Assembly: GCA_948528155.1 (NCBI GenBank)
Contig: CAOSZT010000158.1
Span: 1 to 5,088 of the forward strand
Source of the DNA: an uncultured Clostridia bacterium
Lineage (GTDB): Bacteria; Bacillota; Clostridia; TANB77; CAG-508
DNA: 5,088 nucleotides
Direction: 5' to 3'
Shown here piece by piece: positions 1 to 4,590 of the stretch. The notes beneath the pieces are model-generated. The model saw only the letters and a list, made by a program, of their open reading frames with translations, ran no database searches and was not told where the DNA came from. Numbering within the stretch: the first letter of the stretch is position 1; each line of letters starts with the position of its first letter. The translations under genes and the position numbers were made by a program.

Positions 1-74
1 GAACACAGAAGTCAAGCCTAAGTGTGCCGAAAATACTTGCGGGTTACCCTGCTGGGAAGATAGGTTGTCGCTAG
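1..74 (+). rRNA. rrf: 5S ribosomal RNA, 3' part (5' end outside window)
   Basis: This is the 3' portion of a 5S rRNA gene, the central-protuberance RNA of the large ribosomal subunit. The sequence opens with the conserved GAACACAGAAGTCAAGCC block of loop B/helix III, continues with GCCGA and TACTTG, and ends with the conserved GGGAAGATAGG helix IV/loop E segment followed by TTGTCGC. The 5' end, roughly the first 40 nt, lies outside the window, so helix I cannot be checked and the exact 3' end (about 74-76) is an estimate from where the T run begins. It marks the end of an rRNA operon. Confidence 0.93.
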
Positions 75-92
75 TTTTTTTTATTTTTATAA
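75..92 (+). terminator. T-rich tract ending the rRNA operon
   Basis: Eight T residues (75-82), one A and five more T residues (84-88) follow the 5S sequence directly. A run like this just after the closing helix of 5S rRNA can act as an intrinsic termination site. Its stem would have to be the 5S terminal helix, whose other strand is outside the window, so the assignment is an inference. Confidence 0.4.
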
Positions 93-343
93 AAAAGATT
101 AGAAATTAGTATAAAAGTATTAATTTGTGGTCTTTTTTAATAGATGTATAGATAGCTTATGCAGACATATAAACAAAGAGGAAATTCAGAATAATACATA
201 AACAAAAAAGAAAAATATTCAATATACAATTAAAAATTTAAAACAAAATATTGAAAGACATTGGATTTTAGAATAAAGAAATTATTTATTTAGAAGATAG
301 ATAATTAAAGAAGCAATTTATTTAAAAGAAAGGAAGAAATAAA
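93..343 (+). other. AT-rich intergenic region upstream of the flavin reductase gene
   Basis: No coding sequence, tRNA or recognisable structured RNA is visible here. The only patterns are an 8-bp inverted repeat TTCAATAT / ATATTGAA (218-225 and 248-255) and a weak promoter-like pair, annotated separately. In sequence this AT-rich, an 8-bp repeat can arise by chance. Confidence 0.6.
251..279 (+). promoter_or_regulatory. Weak candidate promoter for the flavin reductase gene
   Basis: TTGAAA (251-256) is separated by 17 bp from TAAAGA (274-279). The -35 box matches the sigma-A consensus at five of six positions and the spacing is ideal, but the -10 box matches at only three of six. It would give a 5' leader of about 55 nt. 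AT-rich sequence makes such pairs common; this is simply the best candidate I found in the gap. Confidence 0.25.
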
Positions 344-910
344 ATGTCTAAAATTACTTGGAAACCAGGAACATTTTTATATCCAATACCAGCAGTAATG
401 GTGAGCTGTGGAACAATGGAAAAATCCAATATAATCACAGTAGCATGGACAGGCATAATAAACACAAATCCAGCAATGGTATATATATCAGTAAGACCAA
501 CAAGACACTCATACAATATAATAAAAGAACAAAAAGAATTTGTAATCAACCTAACAACAAACAACTTAGTAAAAGCAACAGACTGGTGCGGAGTAAAAAC
601 AGGAGCAAAAGTAGACAAATTCAAAGAAATGAATTTACACAAAGAAAAAGCAAAATTTGTAAAATGTCCAATGATAAAAGAAAGTCCAGTTTCAGTTGAA
701 TGTAGGGTAAAAGAAATAAAAGATTTAGGAAGTCATACAATGTTCATAGCGGAAGTATTAGCAATAAACAGTGACGAAAAATATATAGACAACAAAGGAG
801 CATTTGACATATCAAAATGCAATCTAATTTCATATGCTAATGGTGGATACTATTCATTAGGAAAAAAACTAGGAAAATTTGGATTTTCAGTAAAAAGAAA
901 GAAAAAATGA
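344..910 (+). CDS. Flavin reductase-like (flavoredoxin family) protein
   Basis: This 188-residue protein resembles flavin reductase-like domain proteins of the flavoredoxin type, small cytoplasmic FMN-binding split-barrel proteins that pass electrons to or from flavin. Family-like features are the N-terminal P-x-PAVMVSCG stretch (14-23), NIITVAWTGIINTNP (29-43), the VYISVRPTRHSYNII strand-turn (46-60) associated with flavin binding, DLGSHTMFIAEV (127-138) in the second half of the barrel, and a C-terminal SLGKKLGKFGFS block (171-182) ending in a basic KRKKK. The length fits a single complete domain. The ATG at 344 is preceded by AAAGGAAG (329-336), a reasonable ribosome binding site. It is the only gene here ending in TGA. 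It sits alone between the rRNA operon and the ribosomal protein promoter, so context gives no substrate or partner; NAD(P)H flavin reductase and electron-carrier roles both remain possible. Confidence 0.88.
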   Translation: MSKITWKPGTFLYPIPAVMVSCGTMEKSNIITVAWTGIINTNPAMVYISVRPTRHSYNIIKEQKEFVINLTTNNLVKATDWCGVKTGAKVDKFKEMNLHKEKAKFVKCPMIKESPVSVECRVKEIKDLGSHTMFIAEVLAINSDEKYIDNKGAFDISKCNLISYANGGYYSLGKKLGKFGFSVKRKKK

Positions 911-941
911 GAAATTTATAAATCAGTCATATACAAAAAGA

Positions 942-1082
942 GATTTAGCCAAAAATTATGCAAAGCTGTTCTTAAATTATGTAATGAGCCTTTAATATTA
1001 TAGCTCATTTGCTACTCTATACATTTAAAATTTGAACTGAACTGAATATATAGTAATATTTAGTTAATTTTTTAAGCTAAAT
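942..1082. repeat. Imperfect long-range inverted repeat between the flavin reductase gene and the rpmG promoter
   Basis: GATTTAGC (942-949) is the exact reverse complement of GCTAAATC (1075-1082). The similarity continues inward imperfectly, with CAAAAATTA on the left against the complement of TAATTTTTTAA on the right. The right arm ends just before the -35 box at 1086. No flanking target-site duplication is evident, so a miniature transposable element is not supported. Confidence 0.3.
983..1009 (+). terminator. Hairpin downstream of the flavin reductase gene, possible weak terminator
   Basis: AATGAGC (983-989) pairs perfectly with GCTCATT (1003-1009) around a 13-nt AT-rich loop. Only three T residues lie at its 3' edge before GCTACTC, so it is a poor intrinsic terminator. 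It may instead form a 3' end by processing, or allow some read-through toward rpmG. Confidence 0.35.
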
Positions 1083-1085
1083 CCA

Positions 1086-1114
1086 TTGACATAAACAATA
1101 AAAGGTGGTAAAAT
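1086..1114 (+). promoter_or_regulatory. Strong sigma-A promoter for the rpmG-secE-nusG-rplK-rplA cluster
   Basis: A perfect -35 box TTGACA (1086-1091), an exact 17-bp spacer and a -10 box TAAAAT (1109-1114) are present. TG at 1106-1107 adds an extended -10 element. Transcription would start near 1120-1122, about 70 nt before rpmG. No comparable promoter was seen in the downstream gaps, so this probably drives the whole cluster. Confidence 0.85.
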
Positions 1115-1121
1115 ATTCTAG

Positions 1122-1144
1122 CGTATGTATATTACGGACATACG
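1122..1144 (+). promoter_or_regulatory. Hairpin at the predicted 5' end of the operon mRNA
   Basis: CGTATGT (1122-1128) pairs perfectly with ACATACG (1138-1144) over a 9-nt loop and lies almost exactly at the predicted transcript start. A competing small hairpin, CGAT (1143-1146) with ATCG (1150-1153), shares two bases with it. No T run follows, so it is not a terminator; protection of the 5' end is one plausible role. Confidence 0.5.
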
Positions 1145-1178
1145 ATCACATCGTTTAAAAATAAAAGTATGGTAATTC

Positions 1179-1185
1179 GGAGGTG
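1179..1185 (+). promoter_or_regulatory. Ribosome binding site that fixes the rpmG start
   Basis: GGAGGTG lies 7 nt before the ATG at 1193. The reading frame is also open from an ATG at 1169, but that codon is upstream of this site and would add eight residues not found in L33 proteins. Confidence 0.9.
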
Positions 1186-1192
1186 TATTGAA

Positions 1193-1357
1193 ATGGCAGC
1201 AAAAGGACCAAGAGAAAATATAACATTAGAATGTACAGAATGTAAAAGAAGAAATTATATGACATCAAAAAACAAAAGAAACAATACTGAAAGATTAGAG
1301 TTAGTAAAATATTGTAAATTCTGTAAAAAACGTACAACACATAAAGAAACAAAATAA
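1193..1357 (+). CDS. rpmG: Large subunit ribosomal protein L33 (bL33), zinc-binding form
   Basis: L33 is a small 50S subunit protein near the tRNA exit site. This 54-residue product has the usual family length, the typical N-terminal basic segment MAAKGPRENITLEC, and two cysteine pairs, C14-x-x-C17 and C41-x-x-C44, that would form a zinc ribbon. It is therefore the C+ (zinc-containing) type, as opposed to the cysteine-free paralogues some Gram-positive bacteria induce under zinc starvation. The ATG at 1193 is chosen because of the GGAGGTG site and because family proteins begin at MA. Position directly before secE and nusG is the standard bacterial arrangement. A 7-bp inverted repeat, AAAATAG (1357-1363) and CTATTTT (1372-1378), occupies the short gap to secE and has no T run to make it a terminator. 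Confidence 0.96.
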   Translation: MAAKGPRENITLECTECKRRNYMTSKNKRNNTERLELVKYCKFCKKRTTHKETK

Positions 1358-1392
1358 AAATAGGATAAAAGCTATTTTAGGGAGGAAACAAA

Positions 1393-1791
1393 ATGGCTCA
1401 AAAAGATAAAAAGGAAATAAAAAATAATAAAGATAAAACAAGTTTTTTCAAAAGTTTTAAAGCAGAATTAAAAAAGGTAGTATGGCCAACACCAAAGCAA
1501 TTATTTAACAATACAATAGCTGTATTAACAATAGTTCTTATTACTGCAACAATAGTATTTGTATTAGATTTTGCATTTGAAGTATTAAATGAATATGGAA
1601 TAGATAAAATTAAACAAGTAGTAAGTAATTCAGCAGAAAATCAAACAACTGATGAGCAAAACAAAACAGATACAAATAATGAAAATGTTGAGGATAATAA
1701 TGAAATAACTGAGAATAATCAAGAAAACAATGAAAACACTAGTGAAAATAGCTCAGAAGAAAAAAATGAAGCAACAAATAATGGGCAATAA
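1393..1791 (+). CDS. secE: Preprotein translocase subunit SecE with acidic low-complexity C-terminal tail
   Basis: SecE is the essential clamp subunit of the SecYEG protein-export channel in the cytoplasmic membrane. The family core occupies about residues 16-78: a basic amphipathic cytoplasmic helix (FFKSFKAELKKVVWPT, 18-33) with the signature VWPT, followed by one membrane span of about residues 41-63. SecE of Gram-positive bacteria normally ends soon after the span, at about 60-75 residues. Here the frame continues to 132 residues with a tail (81-132) of 16 Asn, 12 Glu and 3 Asp against 2 Lys and almost no hydrophobic residues. With the usual SecE orientation this tail would face outside the membrane. 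The start has a GGAGG site (1381-1385). The gene follows rpmG by 35 nt and precedes nusG by 56 nt, so co-transcription is likely. The core assignment is secure; the tail's function is unknown. Confidence 0.95.
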   Translation: MAQKDKKEIKNNKDKTSFFKSFKAELKKVVWPTPKQLFNNTIAVLTIVLITATIVFVLDFAFEVLNEYGIDKIKQVVSNSAENQTTDEQNKTDTNNENVEDNNEITENNQENNENTSENSSEEKNEATNNGQ

Positions 1792-1847
1792 TTTTAAAAC
1801 TTTAAATGAAATAAACTAGAATAAATATCAAAAGGAGGCTAAAGAAA

Positions 1848-2384
1848 ATGTCTCAAAAAGATTACGATATGAATCCAAGATGGTATGTTGTACACACATA
1901 TTCTGGATATGAAAATAAAGTAAAAACAGATTTAGAAAATACAATAAAAAATAGAGAACTTGAGGAATATTTCTTTGATATAATAGTACCAATGGAAGAG
2001 CAAATTGAAATAAAAGATGGACAAAGAAAAACAAATCTAAAAAAAGTTTTTCCAGGTTATGTTTTAATAAAAATGATAGTAACTGAAGAAACATGGTATA
2101 TAGTAAGAAATACAAGAGGAGTAACAGGATTCGTAGGCTCAGGAACAGATCCAATACCATTAACAGATGATGAAATAAGAAATATGGGATTTGATGTATC
2201 AGAAATAAATGTGGACTATGAAATGAATGAACAAGTAGAAGTAATGAACGGACCATTTGAAGGATTTGTAGGAACAGTACAAGAAATAAACAAAGAAAAG
2301 AATAAAGTAAAAGTTCTAGTATCAATGTTTGGAAGAGAAACACCAGTAGAACTAGAATTTTCACAAGTAAAAAAGATTAAATAA
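1848..2384 (+). CDS. nusG: Transcription termination/antitermination factor NusG
   Basis: NusG binds the RNA polymerase clamp and modulates elongation, pausing, and coupling to ribosomes or Rho. The 178 residues match the usual bacterial length. The NGN domain covers about residues 11-115, with the signatures WYVVHTYSGYENKV (12-25), KVFPGYVLIKM (66-76) and WYIVRNTRGVTGFVG (83-97). The C-terminal KOW domain covers about 125-178 and includes VEVMNGPFEGFVGTV (130-144) and a terminal VKKIK. A linker of roughly ten residues joins them. The ATG at 1848 has a strong AAAGGAGG site (1831-1838). rplK begins 29 nt after the stop, the conserved nusG-rplK order, and no terminator separates them. Confidence 0.98.
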   Translation: MSQKDYDMNPRWYVVHTYSGYENKVKTDLENTIKNRELEEYFFDIIVPMEEQIEIKDGQRKTNLKKVFPGYVLIKMIVTEETWYIVRNTRGVTGFVGSGTDPIPLTDDEIRNMGFDVSEINVDYEMNEQVEVMNGPFEGFVGTVQEINKEKNKVKVLVSMFGRETPVELEFSQVKKIK

Positions 2385-2413
2385 TATGAAAATTTAGAGG
2401 AGGTGCCAATAAA

Positions 2414-2842
2414 ATGGCAGAGAAAGAAATTTCGAATTTAATTAAATTACAAATAGAAGCAGGAAAAGCAACACCAGCTCCACCAGTAGGTCCAGCATTA
2501 GGTTCAAGTGGTGTTAATATAATGCAATTTGTAAAAGAATTTAATGATAGAACAGCAAATCAACCAGGAATGATAATACCAGTAGTTATAACAGTATTTA
2601 AAGATAAATCTTTTGAATTTATAACAAAAGTTCCACCAGTTGCTGTTTTAATCAAAAAAGCAATCAAAATTGAAAAAGGTTCAGGAAAACCAAATAAAGA
2701 TAAAGTTGCAAAAATAACTAAAGAACAAATAAAAGCAATAGCAGAACAAAAAATGCCAGACTTAAATGCTGCAACATTAGAAACAGCAATGAGTATGGTA
2801 GAAGGAACAGCAAGATCTATGGGAGTCGTAGTTGTAGATTAA
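2414..2842 (+). CDS. rplK: Large subunit ribosomal protein L11 (uL11)
   Basis: L11 binds the GTPase-associated region of 23S rRNA at the base of the L10/L7/L12 stalk, contributes to elongation factor function, and is the docking partner of thiostrepton-type antibiotics. The protein has 142 residues, the typical length. The N-terminal domain carries KLQIEAGKA (11-19) and the proline-rich PAPPVGPALG (21-30), the segment where thiostrepton-resistance substitutions are known; no departure from the usual pattern is evident. GVNIM (33-37) follows. The rRNA-binding C-terminal domain includes GSGKPNKDKV (89-98), KMPDLNA (113-119) and the family signature ending in EGTARSMGVVV (130-140). The ATG at 2414 is served by GAGGAGGTG (2397-2405). 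It is followed by an unusually long 158-nt gap before rplA. Confidence 0.98.
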   Translation: MAEKEISNLIKLQIEAGKATPAPPVGPALGSSGVNIMQFVKEFNDRTANQPGMIIPVVITVFKDKSFEFITKVPPVAVLIKKAIKIEKGSGKPNKDKVAKITKEQIKAIAEQKMPDLNAATLETAMSMVEGTARSMGVVVVD

Positions 2843-2873
2843 TAAGTTAAGCAAAAATTTTTAGTAAATAGGA

Positions 2874-2900
2874 ATACAAAGTTTAAAAAAAATTTTGTAT
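2874..2900 (+). promoter_or_regulatory. Stem-loop in the rplK-rplA gap
   Basis: ATACAAAGTTT (2874-2884) pairs with AAATTTTGTAT (2890-2900) as 11 consecutive pairs, including one G-U, around a five-A loop. The bases after it (AAGTTATTTC) are not a T run, so it is not a standard terminator. A second 7-bp hairpin, GTTATTT/AAATAAC (2903-2909 and 2916-2922), follows at once. The role is unknown; mRNA processing or stability is possible. Confidence 0.45.
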
Positions 2901-2907
2901 AAGTTAT

Positions 2908-2950
2908 TTCTAAGAAAATAACATTACTTTGTTTTGCTGTTTTCTAAGAA
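2908..2950. repeat. Two copies of the 9-bp palindrome TTCTAAGAA
   Basis: TTCTAAGAA occurs at 2908-2916 and again at 2942-2950, 34 bp start to start. Each is preceded by T and followed closely by a TAAC or CTAAC. The first copy forms the loop and inner edge of the 2903-2922 hairpin. Too short to assign a function; it could be a duplicated protein site or chance in AT-rich DNA. Confidence 0.3.
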
Positions 2951-2959
2951 CTAACTTAA

Positions 2960-2987
2960 TTGGGAGAGTTAAACTCGTTAAAACCAA
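2960..2987 (+). promoter_or_regulatory. Candidate L1-binding autoregulatory site at the rplA ribosome binding site
   Basis: The RNA can fold as helix UUGG/CCAA (2960-2963 with 2984-2987), an asymmetric internal loop of GA (2964-2965) opposite GUUAAAA (2977-2983), and a second helix GAG/CUC (2966-2968 with 2974-2976) capped by UUAAA. As I recall it, the L1 site of 23S rRNA has the same arrangement: GG, then GA, a helix, an A-rich strand like UGAAAUA, then CC. L1 is a known repressor of its own mRNA through a mimic of this site. The 3' strand runs into the AAAGGAGGT ribosome binding site, so L1 binding would block initiation. This is inferred from fold and position only. Confidence 0.55.
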
Positions 2988-2994
2988 AGGAGGT
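2986..2994 (+). promoter_or_regulatory. Ribosome binding site that fixes the rplA start
   Basis: AAAGGAGGT is placed 6 nt before the ATG at 3001. The frame is open upstream from a TTG at 2929, but the extra 24 residues are unlike L1 and this site excludes that start. Its first two bases overlap the closing helix of the candidate L1 site. Confidence 0.92.
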
Positions 2995-3000
2995 AAAAAA

Positions 3001-3687
3001 ATGAAAAAATTAACAAAAAGATATTCAGAAAGTGTAAAATTAATTGAAAAAGACAAACAATATGAAGTAAAAGAAGCTTTGGAAATATTTGAAAAAATGC
3101 CAAAAGCTAAATTTGATGAAACAGTTGAATTACATGTTAAACTAGGAGTAGACTCAAAACATGCAGATCAACAAGTAAGAGGTACAGTAGTACTTCCAAA
3201 TGGAACGGGAAAAACACAAAAAGTATTAGTATTTGCTAAAGGACCAAAAGCAGAAGAAGCAGAAAAAGCAGGAGCAGATTATGTTGGAGCAGAGGAACTA
3301 ATACCAAAAATTCAAAATGAAAACTGGTTTGATTATGATGTAATAGTTGCAACACCAGATATGATGGGAGTTGTAGGTAGATTAGGAAAAGTATTAGGAC
3401 CAAAAGGACTAATGCCAAATCCAAAATCAGGAACAGTAACAATGGATGTTACAAAAGCTATAAATGAAATAAAATCAGGTAAAGTAGAATATAGATTAGA
3501 CAAAACAAACATAATTCATTTAGGATTTGGAAAATTATCTTTTGGAGCAGACAAATTACTTGAAAACTACGAAACAATAATGAATGCAATTATAAAAGCA
3601 AAACCAGTAGCAGCAAAAGGACAATACATAAAAAGTATTGCTGTAACAACAACAATGGGACCAAGCATTTTTATAGATCAAAAATAA
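3001..3687 (+). CDS. rplA: Large subunit ribosomal protein L1 (uL1)
   Basis: L1 forms the mobile L1 stalk of the 50S subunit, which guides deacylated tRNA out of the E site, and in many bacteria it represses its own mRNA. The 228-residue protein has the usual length. Domain I is split between the two ends of the chain, with FDETVELHVKLGVDSKHADQ (38-57) and the C-terminal strand SIAVTTTMGPSIFID (212-226). Domain II is inserted between them and begins near VLVFAKGP (75-82). The family signature GRLGKVLGPKGLMPNPKSGT lies at 126-145. The ATG at 3001 is chosen by its ribosome binding site and by the typical MKKLTKRY start. The gene lies between rplK and the L10 leader, as in most Bacillota. Confidence 0.98.
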   Translation: MKKLTKRYSESVKLIEKDKQYEVKEALEIFEKMPKAKFDETVELHVKLGVDSKHADQQVRGTVVLPNGTGKTQKVLVFAKGPKAEEAEKAGADYVGAEELIPKIQNENWFDYDVIVATPDMMGVVGRLGKVLGPKGLMPNPKSGTVTMDVTKAINEIKSGKVEYRLDKTNIIHLGFGKLSFGADKLLENYETIMNAIIKAKPVAAKGQYIKSIAVTTTMGPSIFIDQK

Positions 3688-3707
3688 GACAATCATAATA
3701 AAATAAA

Positions 3708-3782
3708 AGCCAAAGACAGTAGGCAAATTGCTAAAAAAATTAGCAAAAGCAAAATAAGTCCTACCGAGGTTATAAAAAGTGT
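3708..3782 (+). ncRNA. Ribosomal protein L10 leader (L10-L12 binding RNA switch)
   Basis: This is a cis-acting L10 leader RNA, recognised by the block AGCCAAAGACAGTAGG (3708-3723) and its partner CCTACCGAGGTT (3760-3771). The outer helix AGCC/GGUU (3708-3711 with 3768-3771) and the inner helix GUAGG/CCUAC (3719-3723 with 3760-3764) flank an asymmetric internal loop (AAAGACA opposite CGA) that fits a kink-turn. An inner arm is formed by UUGCUAA (3728-3734) and UUAGCAA (3740-3746). In Bacillus the L10(L12)4 complex binds this RNA and promotes termination before rplJ. Here bases 3764-3782 can instead pair with 3827-3845, the terminator's 5' arm, so the two folds exclude one another: L10 absent gives antitermination, L10 bound gives termination. 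Confidence 0.9.
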
Positions 3783-3821
3783 AAAGTAGATTATTTTAAT
3801 AATCATATAAAAGATATATAA

Positions 3822-3874
3822 TAATAGCACTCTTTATAATCTTGGAAAGGATATAAAGAGTGTTATTAATTTTT
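3822..3874 (+). terminator. Attenuator terminator of the L10 leader
   Basis: The core stem CACTCTTTAT (3828-3837) pairs perfectly with ATAAAGAGTG (3853-3862). It continues inward past one bulged A as ATCTT/AGGAT with a GGAA loop (3844-3847), and outward as TAATAG/TTATTA (3822-3827 with 3863-3868, one G-U). TTTTT (3870-3874) follows. It lies about 40 nt after the L10-binding fold and 121 nt before rplJ, the expected position for an attenuator. The T run is short, which may allow basal read-through. Confidence 0.88.
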
Positions 3875-3876
3875 GG

Positions 3877-3915
3877 TAATTGTATTTTAAATATTATAAA
3901 TATCAAATACAATTA
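3877..3915 (+). promoter_or_regulatory. Perfect 11-bp hairpin just after the attenuator
   Basis: TAATTGTATTT (3877-3887) is the exact complement of AAATACAATTA (3905-3915), with a 17-nt loop containing a weaker ATAT/ATAT pairing. It begins 3 nt after the attenuator T run and is not itself followed by T residues. It could form only on read-through transcripts. The function is unknown. Confidence 0.5.
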
Positions 3916-3942
3916 TTACATAAAAATAAACAAAAATTGAAA

Positions 3943-3965
3943 TTTAAGAATTAAGAATTCTTAAA
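3943..3965 (+). promoter_or_regulatory. Perfect 10-bp hairpin before the rplJ ribosome binding site
   Basis: TTTAAGAATT (3943-3952) pairs with AATTCTTAAA (3956-3965) around a 3-nt AAG loop. It ends 12 nt before the AGGAGGTG site of rplJ (3978-3985), leaving that site single-stranded. It may stabilise the 5' end of an rplJL message or keep the start region open; no regulator can be named. Confidence 0.5.
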
Positions 3966-3995
3966 CCTCAACAAAATAGGAGGTGAAAAACAAAA

Positions 3996-4523
3996 ATGGC
4001 AAGTGAAAAAATATTAAATCAAAAGAAAGAAGAAGTAACAAAATTAGCTAATAAAATAAAAGAAGCTAAATTAGTACTTTTAACAGACTACAGAGGAATA
4101 AATGTTGAAGATGTAACAGGATTAAGAGCTGAATTAAGAAAAACTAATTCAGAATATACAGTTATAAAAAACAACATAACAAAAAGAGCATTAGCAGAAG
4201 CTGGAATTGAAGGACTAGAAGAAAAATTAGTAGGACCTACAGCAGTAATAATGAGTAATGAAGATTATTTAGAACCATCAAAAGTAATATATAAATTTGC
4301 AAAAGACAATGAATATTACAAAATAAAAGGTGGAGTTATAGAAGGTAAAGTGATGACAGCAGAGGAAATAATTACATTAGCAAAATTACCATCGAAAGAA
4401 ACATTACTATCTATGCTTGCTGGAGCATTACTTTCAAATATATCAAAATTTGCAATTGCACTTGATCAAGTAAGAGTTCAAAAAGAAGAAAACTCAGTAG
4501 CTGAAACAACAGCAGAAGCATAA
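3996..4523 (+). CDS. rplJ: Large subunit ribosomal protein L10 (uL10)
   Basis: L10 anchors the L7/L12 dimers to the ribosome next to L11, forming the stalk that recruits translation factors, and with L12 is the regulator that binds the upstream leader. The 175 residues fit the family. The N-terminal rRNA- and L11-binding domain shows LLTDYRGINVEDVTGLRAEL (28-47) and VIKNNITKRAL (56-66), followed by LVGPTAV (78-84). The C-terminal helix that carries L7/L12 begins after LAKLPSKETLLSMLAGAL (128-145) and runs through about 150-165 (SKFAIALDQVRVQKE), ending in a short Glu/Ala/Thr tail. The ATG at 3996 has an AGGAGGTG site with a 10-nt spacer. rplL follows after 67 nt. Confidence 0.98.
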   Translation: MASEKILNQKKEEVTKLANKIKEAKLVLLTDYRGINVEDVTGLRAELRKTNSEYTVIKNNITKRALAEAGIEGLEEKLVGPTAVIMSNEDYLEPSKVIYKFAKDNEYYKIKGGVIEGKVMTAEEIITLAKLPSKETLLSMLAGALLSNISKFAIALDQVRVQKEENSVAETTAEA

Positions 4524-4547
4524 TTATAAAAAATTAAATAAAAATTA

Positions 4548-4562
4548 GCGAAACTATTTCGC
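4548..4562 (+). promoter_or_regulatory. Small hairpin between rplJ and rplL
   Basis: GCGAAA (4548-4553) pairs perfectly with TTTCGC (4557-4562) around a CTA loop. It is one of the few G+C-containing stems in a gap that is otherwise almost all A and T, and no T run follows. L7/L12 is needed in several copies per ribosome, so a processing or stabilising element here would make sense, but that is inference. Confidence 0.45.
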
Positions 4563-4590
4563 AAAATAAGAAATTTTAGGAGGAATAAAA

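Noticed and set aside
322..642. Minus-strand open frame opposite the flavin reductase gene
   Set aside because: It lies antisense to a clearly coding gene, with low-complexity hydrophobic composition and no recognisable domain.
1169..1192. Upstream ATG extending rpmG by eight residues
   Set aside because: The strong GGAGGTG site at 1179-1185 lies after this ATG and serves the ATG at 1193, where L33 proteins normally begin.
1358..1392. tRNA gene (for example tRNA-Trp, sometimes found near secE)
   Set aside because: No cloverleaf, T-arm GTTCGA-like block or acceptor pairing is present in any gap of the cluster.
1633..1788. SecE tail as a frameshift artefact or a separate fused domain
   Set aside because: The frame is continuous with the core, codon use matches, and the segment is low complexity with no fold visible; it is better described as a disordered extension.
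1828..2364. Long minus-strand open frame opposite nusG
   Set aside because: It is a Leu/Phe-rich shadow of the AT-rich nusG codons, with no ribosome binding site and no family resemblance.
2929..3000. TTG start extending rplA by 24 residues
   Set aside because: The extension is not L1-like, overlaps the candidate RNA operator and contains the AAAGGAGGT site for the ATG at 3001.
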